DNA of 64,000 nucleotides from Warburgia ugandensis (taxonomy: Eukaryota; Streptophyta; Magnoliopsida; Canellales; Canellaceae), in assembly GCA_035236585.1 (NCBI GenBank), contig CP141132.1:38629880-38693879 (forward strand). Reading direction: 5' to 3'. Every line of letters starts with the position of its first letter. Position 1 is the stretch's first letter. Both the position numbers and the translations under genes were made by a program. Under the pieces are notes generated by a model. It was not told where the DNA came from. It saw only the letters and a program-made list of their open reading frames with translations, and did no database searches. This document shows, piece by piece, positions 1 through 12,661 of the stretch.

Positions 1-256
1 AATTGCATTATATGTCATTATGACATATTCTGAGTATATTATGAGTTGTTTGGCTTGAGATGACTTGACATATATCGATTTATGTGAGAGTTAATATCTA
101 ATAGGATGACGTGATATGGAACTGCTTATTTTATGATGCTAACTTTGGAATTATTGGCACAATTAGCATCTCTTGTAAGATGGGAATGTTTTTAGAATCA
201 TCTAAAAGATAATGTAGAAAGAATTTTGAGGATGAAATTCCTATAAGGGGGAAGAA
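1..256 (+). mobile_element. 3' end of chromovirus internal region with polypurine tract
   Basis: The stretch 215-256 contains the end of a typical plant chromovirus internal region. The GAGGATGAAATTCCTATAAG block resembles the GAGGACGAAATT block that sits just before the LTR in T1 elements 1 and 2 of this window. It is followed by the purine run AAGGGGGAAGAA at 245-256, the expected polypurine tract that primes plus-strand DNA synthesis. The next bases, TGTAACAGCCC, open an LTR. Upstream (1-210) no clear chromodomain or integrase reading could be recovered, so the coding end is decayed or outside the window. Confidence 0.65.
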
Positions 257-3180
257 TGTAACAGCCCTCAATTTCGAGTCCTTTTCCTACATTATATTAT
301 ATTTTAATTGAGATAAAAATCTGAAATTTAATTTCTCAAAAATTGAATTTCATGAAAGTGACCTCCTTGAAAACTCAAAATTTGGACTTGAAACTATCAA
401 AAATAAAATGTATGCATTGATACTATTTCAAAGACACTAAATTTTCCCGAAATGGAGATTGGGGTGGAAAAATCCAAAAAAATTACTAAATTAGAAGTGG
501 GGACTAATTGATTACATCACCCCCTATTTTGTCAGTTTGTGGGCTACAACATATGAAAATAGAACTAGATGAGGGGGGACAACAGAAAACCCTAGCGACC
601 CAACCCCCTCACTACCAGAACTCCCACCGTCATCAACACCAACGAGCAGCCTCGCGTCAATTGACTTGCTAAGTACTGGCTCGTGACTCCAGTCCAATCT
701 CCCCTTCCCTAACGATTCACATAGGAAACGACATCTGCTTGATGTCCTCCTTTTTCAATATGCACAGAAGATTTTTCTCTAGCAATGTGGCTAGAACCCC
801 CCTATTTCCCATTTTTCATGGTCCACTAACTAACCGTACAAGCTGGCGCGCTAGGGTAGAAACCCCTTTCCTCCTCTAACACTATACATAGTAGTGCCAT
901 CTCCCTCTCCCCTTCATCTACTGCGGCAATGATTCTTGTTGAATCTATTGTGCATGTGGTAAGGGTACCTGAACTGCCAACCTTGCCCCCTCTCTTTCTT
1001 CTTTTTGTCACTAGCATGGCTAGGTTGTTGAGTGGGCTGGCATGCCAGAGCCCTGCCTTCTCCTATCTCTCTCCCCCTTCACTATCAAGGTTGGGCAATG
1101 ATCAGGTAGACAACCACCACCACCCATAGTCCCTCCCCTCTTCGTTCTCCCTCCTCTCTGTCAAGTTAGGGCAGGCTAACTTTCTAAGTCAACTTGCTCC
1201 CAACTCATTTTGGGGATCTAAGTTGACATAGTAAGTTCCACTACTCCTTAAGTTTTGACCCCTTCTTCTATCTAATACAAGAAGGATTTCATAGATCCAA
1301 AGCAACCATCATGATCTTTGCAAGATGAAGAATCATACCCATCTTCCCATTTGTTGATCTAAGAAGATATGCCCATTGTTCATGATTAGACCTCTGATTG
1401 GTCATCAAATCATCTAATCTATGATGATCCATCCATACTTTATGATATGAATCGTCCCCTATGATTCTCATGGAACATAGATCAAGAGCCATACAAGATC
1501 TTGGATATGGAGTGTTTTTTAGATGATTTAGTAATCTTGATCAATGACTGAGATCAATTGAGAATTCAGGTATGAAATTGGATCAAATTTGCCAATCCAT
1601 ACCATTCAAATGATTCATTGTGATTGTTTAACTAGAGTTACTAATTTATTCCTGATTTGGGATAATTAGGGGGACGATCGTGGCTAGATTACTATGGATA
1701 GTGTAGAGTGAGTACCTTCAAGATGATTAATTGATGATCTAGTAGCATAGACAACCAATATCCTTCAGATTGACCTATGTGAGGTAGGATTATCATCCTA
1801 ACTACTTAATATCCTTGATTTTGTAGTAATTAGCTAAAGTCAAGTATGATTCACATATAAATGCACCTAATTAGTTGGTGAAATGAGAAATTAATTGAAA
1901 TTGACATGGTATGATTATGACCCCTTAGGAAAATGTTATGATAAGATTAAGAAACGATTGGATAATTATTTGTGGCCCCAATTCATAATGAATTGGATTA
2001 TTAGCCAACCTGAGTAAGCCTTGACATGAGATCCCATGGCTGTGAACCACTGGATCATTTGAAACGCAGTATATTAAGATATGAAAATATAATATTTGTA
2101 TTATAACTAAGAATCCAAGTTAAATAGATAACCTACATTCTAAGTTAAACCTAGATGTGATATGTATCCAATTGGTGGGACTAAAGAGGAACGATCTAGA
2201 GGGTAATTCAATTGTGATTTGAGAGGTATAGACAAGTGGTTATTCATCTGAGGGAGTTGATGACAATTAATAATGGGCATGTTGGTTTGAAATTTTATAT
2301 TTTCATAGCAGCAACTTAGATTTATGGATGAATGCAATGAATATATTATCATACTATGGTTCTTATTGAAATATTTGTGACCAATGCACATGTGCGTGAT
2401 TTCATTGACTATTATTGTTCCACGAATTCTTGATTTGATTATGATGAGTCATATTTTATATGCGATAGTGAAAATACAAGATTTTAGTACGATTTCATGA
2501 CTGTAAAGTCATTAAAAGGTGATGAGTCATATTGAGATGTGTGGACACCCAGTTTTATTGCTTGTTTTACTGCATACTTAGTGATGGAGGCTTGGTGGTT
2601 GGTCCTTGAGAGACTACCCTCATGATGAGGGAAAGTGCCTAGGGATGGCAAGCCATAAGTGCTCCTAGTTTTAATTATTTCACTACAGGATTGTATATCC
2701 ATTTTATCGACAATGAGATTTGTGATTTTTGTGTTTTTATGGGTTTATGATGGTGTTTCTACCCAGTGGATCCAATGCTAGGGATTTAGGGCTAGTCACC
2801 CACCCTCTGACTTTGTGAGATGATAGACACCCACTCCATAGAAAGGCAAACACTGTAGGGAGTGGTATCATATGTAGTCCACGCTAGGGTTCTGACCTCA
2901 CCCATCCGAGGCAGATGCCTAGTCTCTCATTTTAGTGTCAAAAGGGTGTGGTAGTTGATAGACTTGAGAGTTGGTTATCCCTATAGCATAGCAGTCCATG
3001 CATTTCTTGACGATTGATTTTATCATATTGCACTAAGACTGCACCATGGTGGATATTCCTTGTGTACTCATGGTGTGACGATGTGTGGATGATTGGTATG
3101 AGTATTCATGACCTAACATACAAGTGTCTGATACACTCGTGGGACCCTCTTGTTAGGGTGCCTCATATTGATGACATTTA
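257..3180 (+). mobile_element. LTR (5' part) of a TGTAACAGCC-type chromovirus
   Basis: It starts TGTAACAGCCC immediately after the polypurine tract, so this is the start of a 3' LTR in plus orientation. The sequence differs from T1 LTRs for about 2.9 kb and has no coding content. A block at 2760-2900 with repeated CACCCACT-like motifs resembles the GGCCACCC block of T1 LTRs, so the two LTR families may be distantly related. At about 3180 it passes without a recognisable LTR end into sequence matching the middle of T1 LTRs. Its own 3' end is therefore missing or has been replaced. Confidence 0.55.
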
Positions 3181-4195
3181 TATTTTATTTGATAATAGAA
3201 TTGCAAATGTGATTTATGTTATAAATTAGGAAGCATGATAATATAATTCTTAAATGTTAGCATGTTATGCTCTATATGTTGTTAGATTGTTATAATAGGT
3301 TAGTAGATTTAATTGTCCTGGGGCCATGTTAGTTTAAATTTGAGATTTTAGCATGATTCCATTTGATTAGCTGTAAATTTCATGTATTTCATAACTTAAG
3401 ATCATGCTGGTTTAAGTGTAGTTTTATTTCATTTGGTTAAGTTACATTCATAAGAAGCATGTTAGTATAAATATTGTTAAATTTATATTGGATTTATGAT
3501 TTAAAGTTTATGATTTATTTATTGTCAAATTTTATTAGTAGATTCAAATGTTAAGTATATAATGAGCATAAATCACCAAAAGTGTAAACTAATGGAATAT
3601 AGAGATTCATGGATAGTTAAGATGAGTGGATGACTTTGACTTAATATTAGTAAGGGCTATAGTTAGTAGGACAATATAAGGATTATCAAATCCTTGGCCC
3701 AAACTAGGAGAATAATAAACCTCATGAATGACAATTTAAATGTTCGTGGATTTAATTAAAATCAATTAGAAAGAGTACTTACGGTTAAAATGCTCATAGG
3801 AACCTTATGAAAGGTTGAGCTAAGGTCACTCTAGTGAATGCTAAGCATGGTGGTTAAGGGGGCTCTCTAATAGAGCCTCGCTCTTCCCCTTCCTTCCGTT
3901 GATAGTGAGGTCTAGACACTTTACATGAGGATTGAAGTAACCACTTTATGTTCAACCATTCAGCTAGTAAGCCATAGCCAATTGAAAATAAGAGGAGCAG
4001 TCTAGACTTAGGATAAAATAAGTTATCTTCAACTAGTAAAACATTAACTAGTTGAATAATAATAATAAAAGTATAAAAGGTTAGTAAATTATCTAATACT
4101 AATAAAAATTGTAAGTATGATAAGGATGATCTATCAAGATCCATAGGATCTTGAATGATCAAGAACAATAAGAATCCTAATGTCGTATTTTATTA

Positions 4196-4227
4196 TGTAT
4201 CTATGTATGTATGTATGTATGTATGTT
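4196..4227. repeat. TATG tetranucleotide microsatellite
   Basis: About seven consecutive ATGT/TATG units lie inside the T1 LTR. A shorter run occurs at the matching place in the T1 LTR near 58985. Confidence 0.9.
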
Positions 4228-5674
4228 GTAGACAAATCTAGATGGAGAATCCAAACCCTTGATAAGATATGATTCAAGGAAGAGAACTAATATCATTCTC
4301 TTTAGGGATGATCAAACAACTAAACTTAGATCAAAGAAGAACTAGATATAGAAGATCTAAGCTCTTGATCTTTATCAACAACTATAAAGTGTTGACTAAA
4401 GGATCTATGAAAGATCAAGATCAAAGAAAGGAATACACAAAAACTTTGGAATAGAAAATACTTAGATCTGAAAGATTAGAAAATCATACTAACCGTCATA
4501 TCTATTGATCAATAGGATAAACACTATTTGAGGAAGATAGATCATGATAGGACACAAGATCTAATCCTTTATATCGAAGGACAAGATGAGACAAAGAATA
4601 TAGATAGGATAAAAAATATAGGATTATTCATATTGTATAAATATTGACAGTATGTATGGATTTACAGATTTCATATGTTAGTCAGGATCATGGAAGATAT
4701 GAAGACATGGATCACTACATGAAGGTAGGAGGACTTTATGAATGCATCTACATGAGAAATACATGTTGAATACATGATCTTATGTCTAGAATGTTGACAA
4801 GTGTAATGTTAATACTTGTATTAAACCCCTTAAAAACCCTTGTGATCCAACCAAAACACATATGAAATGGTTAAGTTAGAATTGAGGAAAACCTTAAGTG
4901 AATAGGGAACTAGAAGGTATTCCAGCCCTGGATAAACAGACAAATTGTTTGATAAGTATAAAATCAATACATGGGAATCATTCATATAGAATGGTGATCC
5001 CTAAACTTATATGAACATGGGTATCATTCATTGTAAATGATGATCCCTAAGTTTGAAGTGAAATCCTATCCTCAATATAAGAATACCAAAATACGAGGAT
5101 GATAATATAAATAGACAAGACGTCTGATAAGTAAAAGAATACTTTATATACAAGCAGGGAGGCTTGTGGTTTTTGTTTTAAGCAGGCATATGCCTGGTGA
5201 TGTTATGCTAGGAGGGTTACGAGGGTTTGGCCACCCACTCTCCAAAATGTGATATATATGATAATATTGGGCCCAAAGAGAGGAAAAATGTCAGGTGGGG
5301 CAATTATGGGAAGGCCACCACTGTGACGGTCTGCCTCCCCATATAGACATGACATAGATGATTTTTCACATTTGGTGTCTATGGAGTATGAAAGCAGTTA
5401 TCCAAGCACGTTGGTACGGATCAGACTACAGCATAGTAGTCCTTTGAGTATTTTGCATTATGATGCATGGCATAATGAGATGCTGATACTGCCAAATAAG
5501 GGAGTATTTTCCCAATAGAGTCTAGATGTTTTATCAACTTAGTATGGCTGAGTGTGATAATACTGCCCAAATGAGGGTGTATTTTCCAGCAGAGTCTAGA
5601 TGATTAATCAACTCAGTGTATCTGAGTGTGACTATTTACGTTTGAGATATTAACTATTTTTCACAGTTTTGACC

Positions 5675-5697
5675 ATATATATATATATATATATATC
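5675..5697. repeat. AT dinucleotide microsatellite
   Basis: An uninterrupted (AT)n run of about 23 bp in a T1 LTR. The T1 LTR at 55977-61057 has a longer one at the equivalent position (60412-60438). Confidence 0.9.
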
Positions 5698-6255
5698 TAT
5701 ACGACATATATAGTATGTATGTGTAAGGATGTACATATATGACAAAGTAAAGAGATTAATCCATGAGTATGAATAATGGGATTATGAAGTATTAGGATTA
5801 TACTGTCAAATTATTATGCTTCTTAAATCCCCTACCAAGCATAGCTTACTGAAACATTTACAATATCTTTAATATAGAGAAGGAGAATTAGGAGCTCAAG
5901 ACTTAAGAAGACTTGGAAGAATAATCAATCAGGGTATATCCCTTGAAGACATGTATTTTATTTAAGAGCATTGTATTGTATTGAGAATTTTTATTGCATG
6001 GTGAACTTTGAAATTTGGATTATATAATTTGGACAAGTATTGTAATGATACTTGGGCCGTACTGTGAACCACTAGATGGATTCTGAAATTTAATAAAAGT
6101 ATATTCCTACAATGGAGTGATGACTTGGGCTTTTCAAAACAAGTTCGAAAGAAAAGAATTTTCGCTGCTTTGTTTTGCAAAATTTTTTTACTACTAAGGA
6201 CCCTACCTTCGAAAAATATATTACAAAATGTGTTACAAAAACTTGGGTCGTCACA

Positions 6256-7420
6256 GAGATCACATTCCTTAGACTTGCATTTTCTCTCTTGTTCTAATTC
6301 CCTTCCACTCGCCTTCCTAATTTCCCACTTCTCTTTCCCACTTTCCTAAAATCCTATTTCAAATTCCCTTATCCTATCTTATCACTCTTTCCTATATTCC
6401 TAAGATAGAATCTTATCAAATCTTATCTCTTAAGAAGGAGGAGATCACCTATAAATAGAACACCAAATTCTTCATCTCCTCAATACAAAGTTCCATGCCT
6501 CCCTCCTTAGAGATTGATCCTCCATGCCTTCCCCATTCTTCATCATGCCTCCTTCCATTCTCTGCCTTCCAATATCTTTTCCTATGTTCCATGTTGGTTT
6601 TCATTGCCCATTCCCTTGTTTTGTTGTTTTCTTTGCCTTCCAATATCATTCACACGGATCTAGGATTATTTATTATTGAGTATTGAATTTAATTTGCTTT
6701 AGTTCTCTTTGATCTAAGGCTATATATCTCTTGGAGTGATAGCCAAGGGATAATACCATTTGGATCAACTTTACCTTCATTGTTTCATTGCTTTCCTTGT
6801 TTTCCTTGTTCTTCCTTGTTTTCCCCTTATTTTGTTTCCCAACTTGATTTCATCTTCTAACGCAATCCTCTCCCTTGGTTCAAATACATGGGCCTTACTG
6901 GTTAGCATTCAACTTGAAGACTAATGTCAAGATTAGATGTTTAGATGCTTAAGATTCATGCCCACCAATCTTGTAATGATTCTCATTCTACCAATATAGT
7001 TTGATTCCATCATGTTTTATGCACATCATTCTTGACGAAGTCATGCATAAATTTCATCTTAAAGTTCCATGTGCACCATGTTGATTGTTGTTCCTTTAGT
7101 GTGCATGTCAGGATTAGTTCATGGTTAGGTTTTGTTCTTCATTGTTTAAAGAAAATTGCCTTGTTAGATTAGTAATGGTTAGTTTCTAAGTTTACTTTTA
7201 GAAAGGTCTAGAAATTTTTGTTATTTTAGCTTCTTATTCCATGCATGCTCCTATTTCCATGTGTTTAGGTCAAAATAAAGCCTCTCTTTGGGTAGGATAA
7301 GTAATTTAAACAAGATCCAATTACAAAAAAAATCTATAAGATTCCTCGTGGGATTGACCTCACTCATATACATCTACTACATTGATTCATGCTCTTACAA
7401 GTAATGTTAAAGCTACACCA
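6256..7420 (+). mobile_element. Athila-like (A-type) LTR, 3' part, plus orientation
   Basis: The last 160 bases read as the family A LTR end: a line like AAACAAGATCCAATTAC, a TTCCTCGTGGGATTGACCTC block, and the final TTAAAGCTACACCA ending at 7420. The same block is seen in reverse complement at 29363 and in plus orientation before 54143. A TATA box CTATAAATAG at 6449 lies in the expected middle of the LTR. The 5' part is missing because the T1 LTR ending at 6255 abuts it. No primer-binding site follows, so this is a solo or 3' LTR remnant. Confidence 0.7.
6449..6458 (+). promoter_or_regulatory. TATA box of A-type LTR
   Basis: CTATAAATAG follows a gap-free run of pyrimidine-rich U3-like sequence. 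The comparable A-type LTR at 51354-54143 has CTATATATAG at 52711. Confidence 0.5.
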
Positions 7421-9412
7421 TACATAAAAACCTCATGTTTCAATGCAACCCACCCTAACCCTTGCTTTACACCACCTACCACCTAGCCAACTAAACACAA
7501 GATAGAGAACCAGCACCTTTATTTAACTCACATTTGAGGTGCTTTCTTTTGAAATTTCTTTTTTTTCAAAGAAATTTCATCGTAGTCTACTAGCCATTCA
7601 CAATTTCATCACAAGAAAGTAATTTCTATATTAATCTTATGGTTGATCTTATTGAATTTTCAAGTAGGAAATGAAAAAGGAAAAAGGAAAATGATGCACA
7701 CTTCTTCTTGCTTACCTTCAAACTTAGTCCAATTACCATATGTTGGGTTAAGTATTTTATTACAATTCTTACATGAGATCACCTGACATCCACCAACCAT
7801 CTCAAGAAGGTCCAGCACGTAGAGTAAAGAGGCACCATTTTCCTGTAGATGATGTGTAGGAAATGGTGTCCTTTTCTCCCTGCTTTAGTCCCCCAAACCA
7901 ATAGATTGATCTAATCCTTTCAAAATTCCAACGTACATTTTAAAATTAATGTCCTACCTTGAATACCCAAACTTAATTTTATGAAATTGGAGCTTAAAGT
8001 TGAGGTTTCAGGTTGGGATTGGACATCATTTTCCTACAACTATCTGTAAAAACATGGTGGGCACAGTCCCTATTTTGTTTTGCACCAACAAAAACTTAAA
8101 TTAAGAACATGAAAATCTATGCTTTAATACACCAGATCAAAGCTTAATCATTCCTAAAGAAAACCTAAAAAATGAAATTTCTAGAGAGGATGAATTACAA
8201 GGGCATTTATGCGTGTAAACCATCCCATGTTTTCATTCTGCATGCAGTCCTAAAATAGAGCTTCCAGGAAATGTGTTTTTGTGCTCAAGATTTCCAAGTA
8301 AAAATATTGCATTTTGTATAATGCATCTAATCCATAAATCATGGAGATACTTCATGAGATTAATTAATTAATTGACTTTAACATCAAGCAGATATAAAGA
8401 CTGAATTAGTAAGAAATCCTATGCATGTTTTTTCTAGTTGCAGGGAGATTAAATTCTTACAAATACAAAGGAAAAACCTCATCTTTGTACTTGGGATATA
8501 CTAAGCCGACATTAGTAATCTCCTGAATCCATTATTTGATTCTGAACTCTCTCTAGAATGCTGAATCTCCATATCAATTTTTTTAGTTGCAGGAAGTGTT
8601 TCTGTGTGAAACTTCACTTAGGGAAGCACTCACTGTGTCAGCTCATTCAGCACTTTCCCAAGTTCTCTGCTTTAGATTCCAAGTTCTCCATGGCCTTCCT
8701 CGTCTGCCTAGCTCATCTTCTCCAACAATCTTCAACCAGTTTCCTCCTTGCTTTGCCTATTGGGTCATCTTCTTCCTCACAAAGCATGGGCTACAATTCA
8801 TTGTAGCCCCTAAGTTAGATCTATTGTATACTTTAGTAAAATATAAGGTGAGGTGGAAAGGTGGCCTTAAGGGGAAATCTAGCTACTGTTGGAGAGTGCT
8901 CCCACATGGTTGGTTTTGATTCTTTCTATCACATGTGTTCCACTTAACACGTCTTCAATAAATTCTTCTAGATTGTCTTCAATTTTCAATTATATCCTAT
9001 TCAGGGTTAATTTTGCAATTATACCTTGACCAATATTATATTACATTACTATCCCTTAATTTGTTAACATGAGTTTCTCCATGTGCTTTCACTTGGGCTT
9101 AGGCTAGGACCTTCCTTCCACTAGTGGCTTACTAAATCATTGTTTTAACACCATTTTTAAATTACAAATATCTTGTAGAAGATCACTTAATGGAATTTTT
9201 TAATCTTTCATATCTCAAAAAATTGTGATCATCACATTAATCTCTCCTTAATTGTTACCCTAACTTAATTTTCTATCATGCTTATTCAATGTTGGTAAGT
9301 ACTTCTCCATTAATGGATGAGATGTATAAGTTAATAATCAAATAAAAAAATTTACCCCCTCTTTTTAAAGAATTGGTTTATTAATTAAAATTGTATATTT
9401 ACATACATTGCA
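7421..9412. other. Unassigned segment, probably including the 3' LTR of element 3
   Basis: About 2 kb without recognisable coding sequence. The right border is supported: CATTGCA at 9406-9412 is followed by the reverse-complement polypurine tract of a minus-strand element, so sequence just left of 9412 should be that element's LTR. I could not find the other LTR edge. Two overlapping plus-strand open frames at 8558-8919 (82 and 110 codons) have no recognisable domain. A C-poor, AT-rich stretch at 9200-9400 has no feature I can name. Confidence 0.4.
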
Positions 9413-9426
9413 CTCTTCCCCCCTCA
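9413..9426 (-). other. Polypurine tract of element 3
   Basis: The plus strand reads CTCTTCCCCCCTC, so the minus strand carries a GAGGGGGGAAGAG purine run. It lies between the end of a chromodomain-bearing polyprotein and a TG-start LTR, the usual place of a PPT. Confidence 0.7.
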
Positions 9427-11902
9427 AAAGAAATGTCATCCTTGAAATTGTGTAAATGTGAATCAACAAATTCAAACTACTCCGAAAAACATTGTCTCAT
9501 ATCCTCCTCAACTTCCCATGTGGCCTCATCATACGAATGATGCTGCCAAGAATCTTGATAAGGGGATCATCTTAGTTTGTAAGATCCTATCAAGGATCCA
9601 TATTTCCTTGGCATAGAAATGTGGAATATGTCATTCACATTTGCAAGTGAGTGAGAGAATGGCAATCTATAGGAAACCCTGATGTTTCTCTAATTTATCT
9701 TGAATGGTCCTACAAACCTGGGGCTTATCATACCCTTCACCCCAAATCTCATGACACCCTTGGTCGGAGATACATTCAGCATAGTTCTTCTGCCTGTATG
9801 TGCAGCCATCAAGCATCTCTGATCAATCTCACATTCTCTATACATTATTCTATCAACTCAAATCTGACAAATGTCTGTCACCAACTTCACTCTAGCAAGT
9901 CAAGTATTGCACGGTCTACTATAAAATGCCTCATATAGAGCCATTCCAATCTTGAGTGGTAACTATTGTTGTAGGTGAACTCTACTATTGTCAGATGCTC
10001 ATTTTGACAACCCTTTCAATTTAGTGCATTGACTCTTATAACATCCTCTAGCATCTAAATCACTCGCTCACACTGACTGTCGATATGAGGGTGAAATGTA
10101 GTGCTGAAATGTGCAAGGTTTCCTAGCCTTTCATGCACACTCTGCCAAAGATAATATGTAAACTTGGTATCCCTGTTTGAAATAATGACCAAAGGAACTC
10201 TATCCATGCTGACTATCTCTAGGATATAGGGCTTGACAAGGCTCTCCATAGGCTATTTCTATCTAATAGACTTAGTAAGTTGATCCACTACAACCTAAAT
10301 CATGTCGTGTCCATTGGATGTCTTGGGTAACCTGACCAAGAAATTTATTGTAATGACTAGTAGTTCTAGATTATATAGCAATCTTACGAGCCTATGATGC
10401 TCTGGTTTGACTCTCTGACAAGTAATACAATGTGCTACACACTGTCAATATCCTTCTTCATTCCCTTCCACTAAAATTATCTCCTTAGGCCAGGGTACAT
10501 ATTTGTACCCCCTGAATGCATAGTTAACTTAGAATGATGGGCTTCCCTCAATAGTTCCTACCTCAAACCTAAAAGGTTGGCATAACCAATTTACCTTGAA
10601 ATTTGACTCCACCATTGGCCCCCTTCTCAAACCTTCTGTGTCATATAATGTAAGTATCTCACTACACAACTATTGTGCTTGTAAAATCTTATCCTAGAAA
10701 GATGATCAAATGGTGAATTTGGTCATCACAGCTCTCAACTTCCTACTAAGGGTATTAACAACTACATTAACGTTGCCTAGGTGGTACTATATGATGAAGT
10801 CAAAATCCTTCAAGTACTAGCCAACGTCTCTACCTCATATTGAGGTCTCTTTGAGTGAATAAGTATTTGAGGTTCTTATGATCAATGAATACATCAAACC
10901 TCTCTCCATATAAGTAGTGCAACCAAATTGTCAAGGCAAAAACCATAGCAGCTAGCACAAGTCATGTGTGTAGGTAGTTCTGCTCATACTTCTTCAATTA
11001 TTTGGAAGCATATGCCATGACTCTACCATGCCACATGAGAACACACCCTAGCACTTATTTTGAGGCATCACTACACACCACAAAGTAGCCACTACCTTAT
11101 GGAAGAAATAATACAGGTGTAGAGATAAGCCTCCCCTTCAACTTGTTGAAGCTCCTCTTACAACTATTAGTCCAAACAAATTAACTTATGGTCATTCTTA
11201 GTTAGGGTTGCTAGAGGTTATGCAATACAAAAAAGTCCCTCAAAAAATCATTTGTAGTAGCCTGCCAAACGCCAAAAACTATGCACCTATGTCACAGTCT
11301 TGGGTCGCTCCCAACTAGCCATTGCCTCCACCTTCTACAAATCCAATGCAACCCCATTGTTGGACATGTCATGTCCACATAAATGCACCTAATCCAACTA
11401 GAACTTGCACTTCAAGAACTTGGTGTACAACTGATGTGCACGTAAAGTGCCTAAGACAGTCCTCAACTACTCTCTGTGCTCCTCAACACTACTTAAGTAA
11501 ATGAGTACATCATCAATAAATACAATCATGAACTTGTCCTAGATAGTCTTTAAACACTATTAATCAAGTACACGAACATTGCTGGTGCATTTGTCAACCC
11601 AAGTGGCATCACCATAAACTCGTATTGGCCATAACAAGTCTTGAATGCAATATTAGGCATGTCCTCATCTACAATCCTTAATTAATAGTATCCTGTTCTC
11701 AAGCCTACCTTAGAGAAAACCTTAGCCAACTTTAATTGGTCAAATTAATCATCAATATGGGTAAGGGGAATTTTTTTTCACTAGTATCCTGTCTAGTGCC
11801 CTATAATCCAAGCACAACCTCAAGGAACCATCCTTCTTCTTAACAAATAGGGTTGGAGATACCCACAAAAAAACACTAGGGCATATGAAGCCTTCATCTA
11901 GC
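9427..11902 (-). pseudogene. Chromovirus polyprotein remnant (element 3): RT, RNase H, integrase, chromodomain
   Basis: Minus-strand translation gives, in order from 11902 down: RT fragments reading GFICPS and [12 protein letters not shown]; the RT catalytic motif FIDD with DKFMIVFIDDVLIY near 11500-11540; an RNase H start VVCSDASK near 11070 and YASK near 11000; the integrase zinc-finger end HCITCQRVKPEH near 10400; the integrase core reading DRDTKFTYYLWQSVHERL and FHPHIDSQCERVI (10055-10249); and a chromodomain WQHHSYDEATWEVEEDMRQ at 9491-9549. Many stops and frame changes make it inactive. It is cut at 11902, immediately before the conserved LDEGF of RT, by an A-type LTR. The preceding RT, protease and gag-side part of the same polyprotein is at 31961-32809. 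Confidence 0.85.
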
Positions 11903-12295
11903 TGGTGTAACTTTAAAATTACTCGTAAGTGGATGAATCACACTAGTATTGCACTAAAGAGAGGTTGATCTGATGAGAAATCTCATGAAATTTTATATAA
12001 TGGATGGATCTTATCTAAAGTGCTTAAATTCAACCAAAGTGAAAGATTCATTGGATTTAAATTCAAACTAGAAAAGTTAATGACAAAAGAAAGGAAATAT
12101 GATTGAAATTAGAAACTACAACTAAATAAAACTTACTCAGAATAAAACTAAGAAATGGTAGAAACTTAACTAATAATATACCTTCAACAAAAGAAACTAA
12201 TGCAAAACTGAAAACTAACTTAAGTAAACTTACTAAAAAGCAAACTTTCCTAATTTGAAACTTTCCTAATTCTAAAACTTTCTCCCATTTTAATT
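11903..12295 (-). mobile_element. A-type LTR fragment inserted in element 3
   Basis: It starts TGGTGTAACTTTAAAATTAC, matching the LTR edge at 29363 (TGGTGTAGCTTTAAAATTAC) and continuing with the same TAGTATTGCA and GAGGT blocks. It is in minus orientation and is the left, 3' LTR of the A-type element whose 5' LTR is at 29363-31960. Only about 400 bp survive before T1 sequence begins near 12296. Confidence 0.75.
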
Positions 12296-12661
12296 CCAAA
12301 ATGGGAGAAAAATAGGCACTATTTGTTCAGACTCGGAATCGAGCGTACTTAGTGGCGTTGGAATCATATTTTTGAGTACATTATGAATATTGAGGTCTTA
12401 TTTCTTGGCTATGGGTAAAATTACCATTTTACCCTAAAATAGAGAATATTATGGATTTTTCATTTTAAATTAGAATTGAACGTACTTAATGTCGTTTCGA
12501 TCAGTTTTTCAAGTACATCCATAATTTCTATGTTTTAATTCATGACATAATCTCTATAAAAAAGAGAATTTTCAATAACCTAATATTCCAGCCCAGAATT
12601 GCTAAAAATTCAAACTTTATTAATTTTCCTTAATAATTTACAAAAATCCAGGGTCATTACA
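12296..12661 (-). mobile_element. T1 LTR fragment (LTR 5' end), minus orientation
   Basis: It matches the first about 370 bp of T1 LTRs in reverse complement. It includes the GAGCGTACTTAGTGGCGTTG block and the terminal CAGGGTCATTACA ending at 12661 (reverse of TGTAATGACC). It abuts a second T1 LTR piece at 12662 and no internal region follows, so it is a remnant of an earlier insertion or rearrangement. Confidence 0.75.

Larger units (their letters stand above)
3180..6255 (+). mobile_element. T1 LTR, 5'-truncated, plus orientation
   Basis: From the TTTTATTTGATAATAGAA block onward this matches the 3' two-thirds of the T1 LTRs at 14294-18711, 55977-61057 and 61964-64000. It contains the GATC-dense block (about 4260-4600), the conserved GTTTGGCCACCC block (about 5226) and the terminal CTTGGGTCGTCACA ending at 6255. 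The first 1.9 kb of the LTR, including the TATA box, is absent. No internal region is attached on either side, so it is a truncated solo LTR. Confidence 0.8.

Noticed and set aside
8558..8919. Two overlapping plus-strand frames (82 and 110 codons), considered as a captured host exon
   Set aside because: No recognisable motif, no splice context I could defend, and two frames overlap. Left as unassigned sequence.
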